Source: Epsilonproteobacteria bacterium tcs-49 (GTDB taxonomy: Bacteria; Campylobacterota; Campylobacteria; Campylobacterales; Sulfurovaceae). From it: a stretch of DNA of 64,000 bases. The notes under the pieces were generated by a model. It was not told the origin of the DNA. It did not search any database and saw only the letters and a program-made list of their open reading frames with translations. Location of the stretch: assembly GCA_002049495.1 (NCBI GenBank), contig LLYS01000001.1, positions 124,001-188,000 on the forward strand, in the 5' to 3' direction. A program made the translations under genes and the position numbers. Below are positions 31,284 through 43,160 of the stretch, in pieces; the first letter of the stretch is position 1, and each line of letters begins with the position of its first letter.

Positions 31284-34200
31284 CTCAGATAATCTTGGAG
31301 CGCCTTTGGCTCATATACGTCATCCAGGCTTGCGATCGCATCGGCCGCGACGTTGGCCGCGGCGAGAGTGGTAAAGTACGCCACCTTGCTTTTCAGTACC
31401 GCCTGACGGATCAGCTTGGCATCGTTTTTACTGGAGCGGTTGTCGCTGGTGTTGATCGCCAGATCGATATCGCCGTTTTTGATCATATCGGTGATGTTGG
31501 GTCGCCCTTCGCTGATTTTGAACACCTTTTCACTCTCGACGCCGCTGTCGGTGAGAATCTTGTGCGTCCCGTCCGTAGCGACGATCTTGAAGCCCAGGTT
31601 GATATATTTCTGCGCCAGCTGCGCGGCGTTTGGCTTGTCCAGATCGGTCAGGGACATAAACAGCGTGCCGTCTGTGGGCAGGTCGTTTTTACACGCCACC
31701 TGGCTTTTGGCGAAGCTGGTTCCAAAGCTTTGGCTGATCCCCATCACCTCCCCGGTGGATTTCATCTCGGGACTGAGGATCAGATCGGCGCCGCTGAGTT
31801 TGTCAAAGGGAAAGACCGCCTCTTTGACCGCGATATGGTCTTTGAGCTTGGGTTTAAGCACGTTGCCGTCATCGGTGACGACGCCGAAGGTATCGTAGTA
31901 CTCCAGCGCCTCTTTCAAATCCCCCTGCACCATCACGCGCGTCGCCACTTTGGCCAAAGGCACGCCGGTAGCTTTGCTGACAAAGGGCACCGTCCGGCTG
32001 GCTCTGGGGTTGACCTCGATCAGATACAGCTCCCCCTGATGGATCGCGTACTGGATGTTGAGCAAGCCTTTGACCTGCAAGCCCAGCGCGATCTGCTTGG
32101 TTTGCGTCTCCACCTCTTTGATCTGCTCATAACTCAGGCTCACGCTGGGCAGGGAGCAGGCACTGTCGCCGCTGTGGATCCCCGCTTCCTCGATATGCTG
32201 CATCACCGAGCCGATATACACACTCTCGCCGTCGCTGATCGCATCCACGTCCAACTCTACCGCACGGTCCAGGAACTTATCGATCAGTACCGGGGATTCG
32301 TGCGAAACGCTTACGGCTTCATCCATATAGGATTTGAGCTCCTCCTGGCTGTAAACGATACGCATCGCCCGACCGCCTAAAACGTAGCTGGGACGGACAA
32401 GTACGGGGTAGCCGATCTCTTTGGCGATCTCAAAAGCCTGTTCTTTTGTCGTCGCCGTACCGTTTTCGGGCTGTTTTAGCCCCAGCTTATTTAAAAAGTT
32501 TGAAAACTTCTCTCTATCTTCGGCTTCATCGATCACCTTGGCACTGGTTCCGATGATCTTCGCACCGATGGCGGTGAGTTTTTTTGCCAGTTTCAGCGGC
32601 GTCTGGCCACCGAAGTGTACGATCACCCCGTCGGGGTTTTCCCGGTCGATCACCGCGCGCACCCGCTCAAAATCGATGGGTTCGAAGTAGAGGATATCGC
32701 TGGTGTCGTAATCGGTGGACACGGTTTCGGGGTTGCAGTTGTACATGATCGATTCCACATCCATATCCCCCAACGCAAAAGCCGCGTGGACGCAGCAGTA
32801 GTCAAACTCGATCCCCTGCCCGATACGGTTGGGACCGCCGCCGATAACGAGCACCTTTTTCTTTTCGCTCGCCTCTTTTTCCTGCTCGGGCAGTTTGGTG
32901 ACGTTGGTCGTGGAGTACAGGTACGGCGTCAGCGCTTCAAACTCCGCCGCGCAGGTATCGACCTCGTTGTACTCGATATGTACGCCCAGCTTTTGGCGCG
33001 CGCCGTAGATATCGTTTTCGTTGAGTTCGCTGTTTTCTTTGCTGTTTTCTTTGCTGTTGATCAGATGCGCGATCATCGCGTCGCTAAAGCCGCTGCTTTT
33101 GACTTCGCGCAGCAGCTCCTCGTTGCCCAGCGTTTCCAGATCGATTTTGTTTTCCAGCTCGATAAGCTCCTCAAACTGGTACAAAAACCATCTGTCGATC
33201 TTGCACAGTTCATACAGATCCTCTACGCCAAGGCCTCTTTTAAAACCTTCATACACGTAGCGGATACGGTCGGCGTTGGGGCGTCTGATCTCCTGTTTGA
33301 GTTTCTCATCGTCGCACTCTACCGCATCAAAACCGCTCAGCCCGGTCTCTAAAGAGCACAGCGCTTTTTGGAAAGACTCTTTGAACGTTCGGCCGATCGC
33401 CATCGCTTCCCCCACACTCTTCATAGAAGTGGTCAGTGTGGACTCGGTTTCGGGGAACTTTTCAAAGGTAAAGCGCGGCAGCTTGGTCACCACGTAATCG
33501 ATCACCGGTTCAAAGCTTGCCGCCGTCCCGGTGATATCGTTGGTGATTTCATCGAGGGTATAGCCAACGGCGAGCAGGGTCGCCACTTTGGCGATGGGAT
33601 ACCCCGTCGCTTTTGACGCCAGGGCGCTGCTCCGGCTTACTCTGGGATTCATTTCGATCACGGTCATGCGTCCGTTTTCGGGGTTGACGGCAAATTGGAC
33701 GTTACTTCCGCCCGTATCCACACCGATCTCTCGCAAGATCGCGAAGGAAGCGTCACGCATCCGCTGGTACTCTTTATCCGTCAATGTCAGTGCCGGAGCG
33801 ATGGTGATGGAATCGCCCGTATGCACCCCCATAGGGTCCACGTTTTCGATGGAGCAGATGATGATACAGTTATCCTCTCTATCGCGGATAACCTCCATCT
33901 CGTACTCTTTCCAGCCAAGCAGGGATTCTTCGATCAGAATTTCGTTGATGGGGCTGGCTTCCAAACCGCTTTGGGCGATCTCTTTGAATTCGTCGATATT
34001 ATAAGCAACGCCGCTACCGCCGCCCGCAAGGGTATAGGACGCTCTTAAAATCATGGGAAAGCCGATCTTTTCCGCAGCTTCCAGGGCTTCCTCCATAGAG
34101 TAGGCGTAGTGGGATTCGGGTAGATCCATCCCGATACTTTGCATCGCCTGCTTAAACTCCTGGCGGTCTTCGCCCTTTTTGATCGCCGCGGGATCGGCAC

Positions 34201-34543
34201 CCAGGAAGGAAACGTTGTCAAGCATCCCCTTCTCATGCATACTCATCGCTACGTTCAGCGCGGTCTGTCCCCCCATGGTGGGCAGTACCGCATCGACGTT
34301 TTCCTTTTCGATGATCTTGGCGATAACGTTTTCGCTGATGGGTTCGACGTAGGTTCTGTCGGCAAACTCGGGATCGGTCATGATCGTAGCGGGGTTTGAA
34401 TTGATCAAAACCACTCTGTATCCAAGCTCTTTAAGCGTTTTGGCGGCTTGGGTACCGCTGTAGTCAAATTCACACGCTTGACCGATGACGATAGGTCCCG
34501 ATCCTATCAGTAAAATCGTTTTAATATCTTCTCTTTTTGGCAT
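31280..34543 (-). CDS. carB: Carbamoyl-phosphate synthase large subunit
   Basis: 1087 aa with both ATP-grasp halves and MGS domain. Confidence 0.98.
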   Translation of the reverse strand: MPKREDIKTILLIGSGPIVIGQACEFDYSGTQAAKTLKELGYRVVLINSNPATIMTDPEFADRTYVEPISENVIAKIIEKENVDAVLPTMGGQTALNVAMSMHEKGMLDNVSFLGADPAAIKKGEDRQEFKQAMQSIGMDLPESHYAYSMEEALEAAEKIGFPMILRASYTLAGGGSGVAYNIDEFKEIAQSGLEASPINEILIEESLLGWKEYEMEVIRDREDNCIIICSIENVDPMGVHTGDSITIAPALTLTDKEYQRMRDASFAILREIGVDTGGSNVQFAVNPENGRMTVIEMNPRVSRSSALASKATGYPIAKVATLLAVGYTLDEITNDITGTAASFEPVIDYVVTKLPRFTFEKFPETESTLTTSMKSVGEAMAIGRTFKESFQKALCSLETGLSGFDAVECDDEKLKQEIRRPNADRIRYVYEGFKRGLGVEDLYELCKIDRWFLYQFEELIELENKIDLETLGNEELLREVKSSGFSDAMIAHLINSKENSKENSELNENDIYGARQKLGVHIEYNEVDTCAAEFEALTPYLYSTTNVTKLPEQEKEASEKKKVLVIGGGPNRIGQGIEFDYCCVHAAFALGDMDVESIMYNCNPETVSTDYDTSDILYFEPIDFERVRAVIDRENPDGVIVHFGGQTPLKLAKKLTAIGAKIIGTSAKVIDEAEDREKFSNFLNKLGLKQPENGTATTKEQAFEIAKEIGYPVLVRPSYVLGGRAMRIVYSQEELKSYMDEAVSVSHESPVLIDKFLDRAVELDVDAISDGESVYIGSVMQHIEEAGIHSGDSACSLPSVSLSYEQIKEVETQTKQIALGLQVKGLLNIQYAIHQGELYLIEVNPRASRTVPFVSKATGVPLAKVATRVMVQGDLKEALEYYDTFGVVTDDGNVLKPKLKDHIAVKEAVFPFDKLSGADLILSPEMKSTGEVMGISQSFGTSFAKSQVACKNDLPTDGTLFMSLTDLDKPNAAQLAQKYINLGFKIVATDGTHKILTDSGVESEKVFKISEGRPNITDMIKNGDIDLAINTSDNRSSKNDAKLIRQAVLKSKVAYFTTLAAANVAADAIASLDDVYEPKALQDYLS

Positions 34544-34598
34544 TTACTCACCTCTTTAAATAGTTCTATAATTATATCATTTTCAACTAAAATTTCCG

Positions 34599-35093
34599 TT
34601 ACAGATCGCAGGCGTCGCTGTTGATCATCCTGCTGACCGATTTGGGCACCAGGTGGTCGATCCTGCCGCCGTAATCAAGCATACTGCGCACGATGGAGGA
34701 GGAGATGAACGCATTTTGCAGCGTGGGCATCAGATAGATCGTTTCGATACTTTCATCCAAAGAGGAGTTGGCATACCCCATCTGCAATTCATACTCAAAG
34801 TCGCTCACGGCACGAAGGCCCCGTACGATGATACTGGCTTCTTTTTTTCTGACGAAATCCACCAAAAGCGTATCAAAGGGTTCGACGCTGACTTGATCCA
34901 TATCGCTGATCGCTTCATCGACGAGCTTGACGCGGGTTTTGAGGCTGAATTTGGGCTGTTTTCCCGTATTGGTGGCCACGGCGACGATGATTTCGTCAAA
35001 AAGGTGTTTGGCTCTTTTGATAATATCCAGGTGGCCGTTGGTGATGGGATCGAACGTCCCGGGGTAAATAGCTATCTTTTTTTGGGCTTGCAT
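34599..35093 (-). CDS. coaD: Phosphopantetheine adenylyltransferase
   Basis: 164 aa; AIYPGTFDPITNGHLDII, ISSSIVR. Confidence 0.96.
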   Translation of the reverse strand: MQAQKKIAIYPGTFDPITNGHLDIIKRAKHLFDEIIVAVATNTGKQPKFSLKTRVKLVDEAISDMDQVSVEPFDTLLVDFVRKKEASIIVRGLRAVSDFEYELQMGYANSSLDESIETIYLMPTLQNAFISSSIVRSMLDYGGRIDHLVPKSVSRMINSDACDL

Positions 35094-35114
35094 ATAGTTT
35101 TTTCTCCTTTATGT

Positions 35115-35648
35115 TTAACTCCAGCGCCGAAACAGACCGTGTTCTATTCCCAGCTGATCATACCACTTTCCGATCAAGAAATCCTCCATCTGCTCCAGGG
35201 TTTCGATACCGCTGTAATACCCTAGCACCGGGGGAGCGATCACGACGCCGATCATGGAAAGCTTGTGCATATTTTCCAGGTCGATGGGGCTGAAGGGGAG
35301 TTCGCGGGGAGCCAGCAGCAGGGTCTTTCGCTCCTTTATCATCACGCTTGCCGCGCGTGTGAGCAGGTTGTCCGCGATACCGTGGGATATCTTTGCCAGC
35401 GTATTCATACTGGCTGGAATAACCGCCATCATATCCACCCCGAAGCTGCCGCTGGCAATGGAAGCGGCGATATCGCCGTTTTCGTGCAGCGTAACGCCGG
35501 CATCTTCTTTGATATTGACCGTTTGGGCGTGGTCGGTGACGATAACGTGGCACTCATACCCCTCGGGCAGATTGTGTATGAATTTTTGCGCCAATCCCAC
35601 CCCGCTTGCGCCGCTGGTGGCAACGACGATCTTTTTGTTTTTTGCCAT
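35115..35648 (-). CDS. ubiX: Flavin prenyltransferase
   Basis: 177 aa; KKIVVATSGASGVGLAQKF, VIPASMNTLAKISHGIADNLLTRAASVMIKERKTLLLAPRE. Confidence 0.93.
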   Translation of the reverse strand: MAKNKKIVVATSGASGVGLAQKFIHNLPEGYECHVIVTDHAQTVNIKEDAGVTLHENGDIAASIASGSFGVDMMAVIPASMNTLAKISHGIADNLLTRAASVMIKERKTLLLAPRELPFSPIDLENMHKLSMIGVVIAPPVLGYYSGIETLEQMEDFLIGKWYDQLGIEHGLFRRWS

Positions 35649-35657
35649 AATTCTCCT

Positions 35658-36500
35658 TTAGAGTATCTCGACCACGTCCGGGGCGATAATCTTGGCCTTG
35701 TAGCGGTTTTGGCCGTTTTGTACCTTGATCACCTCCCCCACTACACCGTCATCCAGGGCCCTGGCTTCAAACTCGATGACGATATTGCCGTTTAAATAGC
35801 GGCACTTGACCGTATGGTCCCTGCGCACCGCGGGTTTTTCCTTGACCATATAGGTCGTAAGAACCTTGCCCTCTCTCAGGGCGTATTTAGCCACTTTGTT
35901 GCGGTAACTGTCCACGTAGTTTTTATCCACATGGTCAAACTCGATCGCTTCTTGTTTGATATTGCTGCGCGTCAACTCCTCTCCCCGCGCGATCTTTCTG
36001 ACGGTGACGAAACGTTTGAAACTGCCCGTGATATCGTAGCGGAAAAAGTGGGTTTTCTCCCCCTGGCGCACCCTAATGGTTCCCGTCGGACGGGCGGGAT
36101 CCGAGAGCAGATCATAGGGTTTGTTGCAATCAAAATAGCGGTTCTTTTTCACAAAAAGCGAATCGATCTTCAAGGTTGGGTATTTTTGCATAAAGTGGCT
36201 GCGCAGCTCCTTTTCCAAACACTCTCCGCGGCTTTGCAGATGAAAGGTTACGCGGGCGAATTCCGCCTCTTCAAGGGGGCAGTGGAACTGTTTGAAAAGC
36301 CTTTGGATCTCATGGACGGGGTGCTGGTACTTTTGCTGATTGGCGGGCAGGTGCAGTACGAAAAACTTTTTTTCGCAATCGGGAACAAGATCGGTGGAGT
36401 ACACCGAGGTATCGTAAAGGGTATACTCCTTTTGCAAAGCCGCCCCCTGCAGGAGTGTTGCCAGCAGCAAGAGCGCCGCGCTAACGAATATTCTTAGCAT
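35658..36500 (-). CDS. flgA: Flagellar basal body P-ring formation protein
   Basis: 280 aa; signal peptide and C-terminal SAF domain. Confidence 0.8.
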   Translation of the reverse strand: MLRIFVSAALLLLATLLQGAALQKEYTLYDTSVYSTDLVPDCEKKFFVLHLPANQQKYQHPVHEIQRLFKQFHCPLEEAEFARVTFHLQSRGECLEKELRSHFMQKYPTLKIDSLFVKKNRYFDCNKPYDLLSDPARPTGTIRVRQGEKTHFFRYDITGSFKRFVTVRKIARGEELTRSNIKQEAIEFDHVDKNYVDSYRNKVAKYALREGKVLTTYMVKEKPAVRRDHTVKCRYLNGNIVIEFEARALDDGVVGEVIKVQNGQNRYKAKIIAPDVVEIL

Positions 36501-37026
36501 ATCCTACGGTATACTCGTAACCCGAGTAGATGGTGATAGCCACGGCAACCCACAAAATCGCCTGGGCAAAGGGCCAGTTCATCAACAGCCACCCGATAGC
36601 GATCATCTGCACGATCGTTTTGATCTTGCCCAGCATCGAAGCGGCGATATCGATCCCGTCGCTTGCGGCCATCACCCGAAGCCCCGTGACGAAAAACTCC
36701 CTGGTAAAGATCAAAAACACCGCCCAGCCGCTGGCACGGTCGATAATCATCAGCCCGATAAAGCCCGCAAGCACGAGCATCTTATCCGCCAGGGGATCGA
36801 TGATTTTACCGAGGGTGGTCATCTGGTTGAAATTCCTTGCGATATAACCGTCGAAAAAATCGGTCACGCTGGCGATAACAAAGATCAACCCCGCGAAATA
36901 GTCCAACCATGAGGGGTGGATCCCCGCAAACATCGCGCTGTCACGTTCGATAAGAAAAAAAAGCATCAAAGGCGCCAGCAGGATGCGGAAAAACGCCAGC
37001 GTATTGGGGACGTTGAACATCGCCAT
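36481..37026 (-). CDS. pgsA: CDP-diacylglycerol-glycerol-3-phosphate 3-phosphatidyltransferase
   Basis: MFNVPNTLAFFRILLAPLM; DFFDGYIAR...LGKIIDPLADKML; ORF start at 37116 is probably too early. Confidence 0.92.
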   Translation of the reverse strand: MAMFNVPNTLAFFRILLAPLMLFFLIERDSAMFAGIHPSWLDYFAGLIFVIASVTDFFDGYIARNFNQMTTLGKIIDPLADKMLVLAGFIGLMIIDRASGWAVFLIFTREFFVTGLRVMAASDGIDIAASMLGKIKTIVQMIAIGWLLMNWPFAQAILWVAVAITIYSGYEYTVGYAKNIR

Positions 37027-37790
37027 TACTGGAAACTCGTTCCGCCGTCGATGACGATCGTCTGTCCCGTCAGCCAGGACGCCTCCTCCGTAGCTAGAAA
37101 GTATACCGTTCCGCACAGATCCTCAGGCTGTCCCATGCGGTTGAGGGGACTGCGTTTCTCCACCTCCGCTTTGACCTCTTCGTAGTTGGGAAACGCTTTG
37201 AGCGCATCGGTATCGATGGGCCCGCCGCTGACGGCGTTGACGCGGATATTTTTCTCTCCCAGTTCCGCCGCGGCGTATTTGACCATGGTTTCCACGGCAT
37301 TTTTGCTGTTGCCGTGTCCCGCGTAGTTGGGCGTATAGACAAGGTTGCCCGTGGAGCTGAGACTGATGATGGATCCGCCGCCCGTTTTCTCCATACGCTT
37401 GGCCGCTTCCTGTGCGCCCACGACAAAAGCCAGTACCGTTGCGGTATAGATATTGTTCAACCCTTTGGGTTTTAAACGCATAAAAGGGGCAAAGCCGCCG
37501 ACGACGCTTCGTCCGCTAATGATAGCGTTGGAGACGAAGTAATCCACCCGGTCGAAATCCTCATCGATCTGTTTGAACAACTCTTTGTAGGTTTCGGGTT
37601 CTAAGATGTTAAGCTTATACGCCTTTGCCTTGATGCCAAATTGGTCCTGCCACTGCGCGGCCAATGCGTTTGCCTGTTCTTCGTTGCTGTTGTAGGTAAA
37701 GGCGATATCCACGCCCTCCTTCGCAAACCGCTCGGCGATCGCTTTTCCGATGCCTCTGGTTGCTCCGCTGATGACCAGTGTTTTTGACAT
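37026..37790 (-). CDS. Short-chain dehydrogenase, enoyl-ACP reductase-like
   Basis: 254 aa; VISGATRGIGKAIAERFA, SSTGNLVYTPNYAGHGNSKNAVE. Confidence 0.85.
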   Translation of the reverse strand: MSKTLVISGATRGIGKAIAERFAKEGVDIAFTYNSNEEQANALAAQWQDQFGIKAKAYKLNILEPETYKELFKQIDEDFDRVDYFVSNAIISGRSVVGGFAPFMRLKPKGLNNIYTATVLAFVVGAQEAAKRMEKTGGGSIISLSSTGNLVYTPNYAGHGNSKNAVETMVKYAAAELGEKNIRVNAVSGGPIDTDALKAFPNYEEVKAEVEKRSPLNRMGQPEDLCGTVYFLATEEASWLTGQTIVIDGGTSFQ

Positions 37791-37799
37791 AGTTATCCT

Positions 37800-38690
37800 T
37801 TATAATGAGGGTATATCGTATTTTTCCAAGCTCAGCTCGATGCGCTTCATGTTTTCGCTGCTGGGCGCGACCAGGGGCAGCCTGTACTCAAGCGTATCGA
37901 TCAGTCCCGCCAGGTACATCGCCGCTTTGATCGGGATGGGGTTGCTTTCGCAAAACATCGCTTTGTTGATGGGGTAGAGTTCGTCGTTAATCTTTTTAGA
38001 CGCTTTCCAATTCCCCGCAATCGCTTCATCCACAAGCGCGGAGATCATGTTGGGCAAAATGTTCGCCGTCACCGAGATCACCCCGTTGGCCCCGTTGGCC
38101 ATAAGCGGATAGTTGATAGAATCCTCACCGCTGACCAGGCACAGCTCGTCGCGTCTGGCAAGCAGGTCGACGCTGCGTTCCATACTGCCGGTGGCTTCTT
38201 TGATCCCGAAGATGTTTGGCATCTCGTCAAAGAGGCTGCAAACGGTATCGGGGATGATATCCACACCCGTTCGCCCCGGAACGTTATAAAGCATTACGCC
38301 GATCTCGACGCTGTTTGCGATCGCTTTATAGTGCTCAATAAGACCCTTTTGGGAAGGTTTGTTGTAGTAGGGACTGACCGAAAGGATCGCATCTGCGCCG
38401 CTGGCCTGGGCGTGCTGGGCAAGCTCCACCGCTTCTGCCGTGGCGTTGGCACCCGCTCCTGCGAGAACTTTGACGTCGCTGTCTTTGCATACCTGCGCCG
38501 CGATCTCGATACAGCGCTTATGCTCATCCATACTCAGCGTCGTACTCTCTCCGGTAGTTCCCACGGGCACGACCGCGTCGATCCCGTTTGCGATCTGTCT
38601 TTGGATCAGTTTCGCGTAACTCTCCTCATCCAGTTTTCCGTTTTTAAAAGGTGTAATCAGTGCCGTCATCGCTCCGCAAACTGTTTGCAT
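37800..38690 (-). CDS. dapA: 4-hydroxy-tetrahydrodipicolinate synthase
   Basis: 296 aa; [41 protein letters not shown]. Confidence 0.97.
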   Translation of the reverse strand: MQTVCGAMTALITPFKNGKLDEESYAKLIQRQIANGIDAVVPVGTTGESTTLSMDEHKRCIEIAAQVCKDSDVKVLAGAGANATAEAVELAQHAQASGADAILSVSPYYNKPSQKGLIEHYKAIANSVEIGVMLYNVPGRTGVDIIPDTVCSLFDEMPNIFGIKEATGSMERSVDLLARRDELCLVSGEDSINYPLMANGANGVISVTANILPNMISALVDEAIAGNWKASKKINDELYPINKAMFCESNPIPIKAAMYLAGLIDTLEYRLPLVAPSSENMKRIELSLEKYDIPSL

Positions 38691-38779
38691 CTGTTATCTC
38701 CTGTTTAATTTTCTCCTTTTTTACGGACACGGTCCGCAAAAAATTCTCGTTTTAAAGCCTTTTTTTTTGCGCCGGCTTT

Positions 38780-40084
38780 CTACGAGCCCTCGTTCATAAT
38801 GCTTAAAAATTCATCATTGTCTTTGGTCTTTTGCAGCTTCGTATATAGAAACTTCAGCGCTTCGACCTCGTTCATTCCGTTCATCGCGTTACGCAGCGCC
38901 CATATCTTTTGCAGATCTTCCGGCGTAGTCAGCAACTCCTCTTTTCTCGTCGCTGATTGCAAAATGTCGATGGCGGGATAGATACGTCTGTTGGAGATGT
39001 CGCGGCTGAGCACCACTTCACTGTTGCCCGTACCTTTAAACTCTTCAAAGATCACCTCATCCATCTTCGACCCCGTATCGATCAGCGCCGTGGAGATGAT
39101 GGTCAAAGAACCGCCGTTTTCAATATTTCTCGCCGCCCCGAAAAAGCGCTTGGGTTTGTGCAGCGCGTTGGCGTCAACCCCGCCGCTGAGCACTTTGCCG
39201 CTGCTTGGGGTGACGGTGTTGTACGCTCTGGCAAGTCTGGTGATCGAATCAAGCAAGATCACGACATCTTTGCCCGCTTCGACCCGCCGTTTCGCTTTTT
39301 CCACGACGATCTCCGCGACTCTGACGTGGTTTTGCGCGGGCATATCAAAGGTGGAGCTGTATACTTCGCCTTTGACCGAACGCTTCATATCCGTCACCTC
39401 TTCGGGACGTTCATCTACCAAAAGTACCATCAATTCTATATCGGGGTTGTTATGCGTCACGCCGTGCGCGATCCCCTTTAAAAGCTCCGTCTTACCCGTT
39501 CGAGGCGGCGCTACGATCAAGGCTCTTTGCCCCTTGCCGATGGGGGTAAACATATCAAGAACCCGCCCCGTAAGCTTCATCGGGTCGTAGGAGAGCTTGA
39601 TCTTTTCATTGGCGTACAGCGGCGTGAGATTGTCAAACAGCGGCCGCTTTTTACTCTCGTCGGGGGAGAGGTAGTTGATCGCTTCGATCTTCAAAAGCGC
39701 GTAGTAGCGCTCCTTGTCCTTGGGAGGGCGCACCTGTCCCGTGATGATATCCCCTTCGCGCAGACCGAACTTTCTGATCTGTGTAGCGGAGACGTAGGCA
39801 TCGTTTTCGCTGTTGGAAAAGTTGCCGTCGATGGAGCGCAAAAATCCAAACCCGTTGTCCGTGATCTCCAAAATCCCGGTAAAGAGGATAAAGCCCCCCT
39901 GTGACGTCTGGGATTTGAGGATTTCAAACATCAAATCCTGGCGTTTGAAATCGTTGGGGTTTTCAACGTTGATCTCTTTTGCGATCTCGACCAGTTCATC
40001 CAAGGTTTTTACCTGCAGATCCTCTACGGTATAACCTTCCACCGGTATATGTGTCCTTGATTTTTTACGACTGTTGTTGTTCAT
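38780..40084 (-). CDS. rho: Transcription termination factor Rho
   Basis: 434 aa; [36 protein letters not shown]. Confidence 0.98.
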   Translation of the reverse strand: MNNNSRKKSRTHIPVEGYTVEDLQVKTLDELVEIAKEINVENPNDFKRQDLMFEILKSQTSQGGFILFTGILEITDNGFGFLRSIDGNFSNSENDAYVSATQIRKFGLREGDIITGQVRPPKDKERYYALLKIEAINYLSPDESKKRPLFDNLTPLYANEKIKLSYDPMKLTGRVLDMFTPIGKGQRALIVAPPRTGKTELLKGIAHGVTHNNPDIELMVLLVDERPEEVTDMKRSVKGEVYSSTFDMPAQNHVRVAEIVVEKAKRRVEAGKDVVILLDSITRLARAYNTVTPSSGKVLSGGVDANALHKPKRFFGAARNIENGGSLTIISTALIDTGSKMDEVIFEEFKGTGNSEVVLSRDISNRRIYPAIDILQSATRKEELLTTPEDLQKIWALRNAMNGMNEVEALKFLYTKLQKTKDNDEFLSIMNEGS

Positions 40085-40209
40085 ATTGCCTTCTTGTAAT
40101 AGATTCTTTTCGGTAGTACTCTTTTTGCAGTAGCTTTTTATGTGGTTTGGGAATTATAGTTAAAATATTCAAAATTGTCAACAAGCGCCCTGCAGAGGCG
40201 CGAAGAGGG

Positions 40210-41058
40210 CTACTCAAAGCAGGTGCCCACCCCTTCGCTGGTCAAAATTTCCAGCAGGATCGAATGCTCCACGCGGCCGTCGATGATATGGGCTTTTTTC
40301 ACGCCGCCTTTGATCGCTTCCAGGCAGGCGTTGACCTTGGGCACCATCCCGCCGTGGATCGTACCGTCGGCGATGAGGGAGTTGGTCTGATCCACCCCCA
40401 GCTTTGTTAACAGGTTTTTCTCCTTGTCCATCACCCCGACCGTATCGGTGAGAAAGAGAATTTTACGTGCCTGCAGCGCGATGGCGATCTTGCTTGCGGC
40501 CAGATCGGCGTTGATATTGAAACCGGGGTGCCCCACTTCGGTACTGGAAGCGATGGGGGCGATGACGGGGATAAAGCCCTCGTTGATCAGATTGTTCACG
40601 ATCTCGGGGTTGACCTTCTCCACGACCCCCGTATAGCCGAAACTCTCGAAATCCTTGGCTCTGGCTTCGATCAAGCGCCCGTCTTTGCCGCTGATCCCGA
40701 TCGCCTTTGCCCCGTAGTTGTTCAAAAGCGCCACGATCTCTTTGTTGATTTCGCCGCTAAGCACCATCTCCGCGATCTTCATACTGTCCAGACAGGTCAC
40801 GCGCTGCCCGTCGACGAACTTGCTCTCTACCCCGAAATGCTCCAGCATCGACGTGATACTTTTGCCGCCGCCGTGGACGATAACCGGCCGCATCCCCACA
40901 AGCCAAAGCAGCACCATATCTCTGGTAAACTTCTCCTTGAGCTCGTCGCTGGTCTGCGCGGCACCGCCGTATTTAACCACGATAATTTCATTATTGAACT
41001 TTTTGATAAAGGGAAGCGCGTCTAAAAGCGTCTTGACCCGTTCATGACTGTTTTGCAT
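40210..41058 (-). CDS. argB: Acetylglutamate kinase
   Basis: EIIVVKYGGAAQ, PVIVHGGGKSI, GHPGFNINADLAASKIA; start MQNSHERVK. Confidence 0.96.
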   Translation of the reverse strand: MQNSHERVKTLLDALPFIKKFNNEIIVVKYGGAAQTSDELKEKFTRDMVLLWLVGMRPVIVHGGGKSITSMLEHFGVESKFVDGQRVTCLDSMKIAEMVLSGEINKEIVALLNNYGAKAIGISGKDGRLIEARAKDFESFGYTGVVEKVNPEIVNNLINEGFIPVIAPIASSTEVGHPGFNINADLAASKIAIALQARKILFLTDTVGVMDKEKNLLTKLGVDQTNSLIADGTIHGGMVPKVNACLEAIKGGVKKAHIIDGRVEHSILLEILTSEGVGTCFE

Positions 41059-41202
41059 CGGTTTTGACTCTTTTCTGTGTATGATTTGAAAATAAAAGTA
41101 TACCAAATTGTAGTTTTAACCTATTCTTAATCACTCTGCGCTTATAATCAGGTATAAGAGGATGTAATACCATCCCAACACAGGGTAAATGAAGGAGTAA
41201 TT

Positions 41203-43157
41203 ATGGGGTTTAAGGATTTAGGGATCAAAAGGAAGCTGTTTATCATCTTCACCGTTTCGTTTATCGTCACCGGGGCGATTATCGGGGTTTTCGTCTATTC
41301 GCACCTTGAGCAGATCGAGCAGGATACATTGACAAAAACCAAAAAATCGCTCAGCGCGGCGCTGAAAAGCACGCTGGATGCGAAAAAAGACACCTGGCTG
41401 ACAAACGCTTTGCAGATCGCATCGAACAATGAGATCCAGGACGCTTTGCAGGCGGGAAACCGGGAGCGGGTAATCAAAATCCTTAACGGTTACGGGCAAA
41501 CCTTTAAAGCCAATACGGGGTTTAAAAACGTTAACATTCATATCATCACCAAAGATCTTATCTCCTTTGTCAAGTCGTGGAAACCGGAAAGCTACGGCGA
41601 GGAGTTAAGCTACAGCAAAGCGTACAAGGAGGTCAAAAAGACCCGCAAGCCGATGGTGACGATGGAGCAATCCCCCAAAGGGCTGCGCTTAAAGGGACTT
41701 TTCCCGATCATCAAAAACGATACTTTTTTGGGTATCGCCAACTTCGAGGGGGGTCTGAACTCCATCAAACGGACCCTCAAGCCAAACGACATGGAGTTTT
41801 TATACTTTATGGACGGCAAGTTTCTCTCCCTGGCCAAAAAGCTTTCGGACAAGCCCCATTTTCAAAACCTTTATCTCAACCAAAAGGATACGGACAAAGC
41901 CTTTTAAACTATGCGCTTAACGACCTTGATTTGGCAAAAGCGAAAAACGGCGGTGTTTTTGACGAACACTACTACACCGTTGCGCAAAACATCACCAACT
42001 TCGACGGGGAGGTGCTTGGGGTGTATCTCATCGGTCAAAAAAGCGATATCGTTTCCAAAATCATCGACTCCAGCGCTTCCGCGATCTTCCAGCTGATCGC
42101 AATTCTGGCGACGGTAGCGGTGGTGTTGATCATCATTATTTTGTTGATTATCAATACCTTTATCTCCAAACCCCTGAACCATCTCAAAAACGTGGCCCTG
42201 GATCTCAGCCGCGGCGAAGGGGATTTGACGAAACGGCTTCCCGTTGACGCCAAGGATGAGATCGGACAGGTGAGTAAGTATATCAACGAATTTATCGCCA
42301 AAATCCAGGACCTCATCGACGATATCAAATCGATCTCTTCGGAAAACAGCAACCTAAGCGCCACCATGCTCGACAACTCCGACACCCTGGAGGAGTTGGC
42401 GAAAAAGCAGTACGAAATCATCACCAAATCGGGCAAACTCTCCAGCGAAGCCAGAGAGGAGCTCACCCACTCCGAGGAGTTGGCGGAAAAAACTTCCGAA
42501 GATGTGCAAAAAAGCTACAAAGTCCTCAAAGAGATGGAGCGTACCAGCAGCGAAACCATCGATATGATCACCAAAGACAGCGCCAAGGAGCATGAGTTGG
42601 CGGAAAAGATCCATTCGCTTTCCGAACAGGCGATGGAGATCAAGAATATTTTGCAAATCATTAAAGATATCGCCGACCAGACCAACCTGCTGGCCCTCAA
42701 CGCGGCTATCGAAGCAGCCCGGGCGGGCGAACACGGCAGAGGGTTCGCCGTCGTCGCCGACGAGGTGCGCAAACTGGCCGAACGGACGCAAAAAAGCATC
42801 GGTGAAATCGATGCGACGGTGATGGTCGTGGTACAAAACGTCCAGGACGTTTCTTCGGAGATGAACAACAACAGTGACGATATGGAGATACTTACGGGCA
42901 AAACCGAAGAGATGGTCAATGTTTTAGAACAATCCCAGCAAGCGTCACTGAAAACCATCGACGCTTCCAACAGTTCCAAGGATGAAACGAAACATATCTC
43001 CCAAAAGATCAAAGAGGTTTACGGCATTATGCAAGAGGCGCAGGAAGCGACGAAAAACACCAAAGAGATTTCAAATAAACTCGATAACCTCGGAGCGACG
43101 CTGAAAAACAGCGCCGGCAAACTCGAAAGCAAACTGGCCCAGTTTAAAACCAAATAG
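41203..43157 (+). pseudogene. Methyl-accepting chemotaxis protein, frameshifted at 41902-41907
   Basis: ORF 41203-41907 (sensor domain) and the overlapping frame to 43157 (HAMP and ...[36 protein letters not shown]); one extra T restores [13 protein letters not shown]. Confidence 0.85.
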
Positions 43158-43160
43158 TTC

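Noticed and set aside
38717-38743. Hairpin ttttttacggac-acg-gtccgcaaaaaa between rho and dapA
   Set aside because: Strong stem, but no U-tract after the hairpin in the gene direction other than the stem itself; terminator versus chance cannot be decided, so not listed as a feature.
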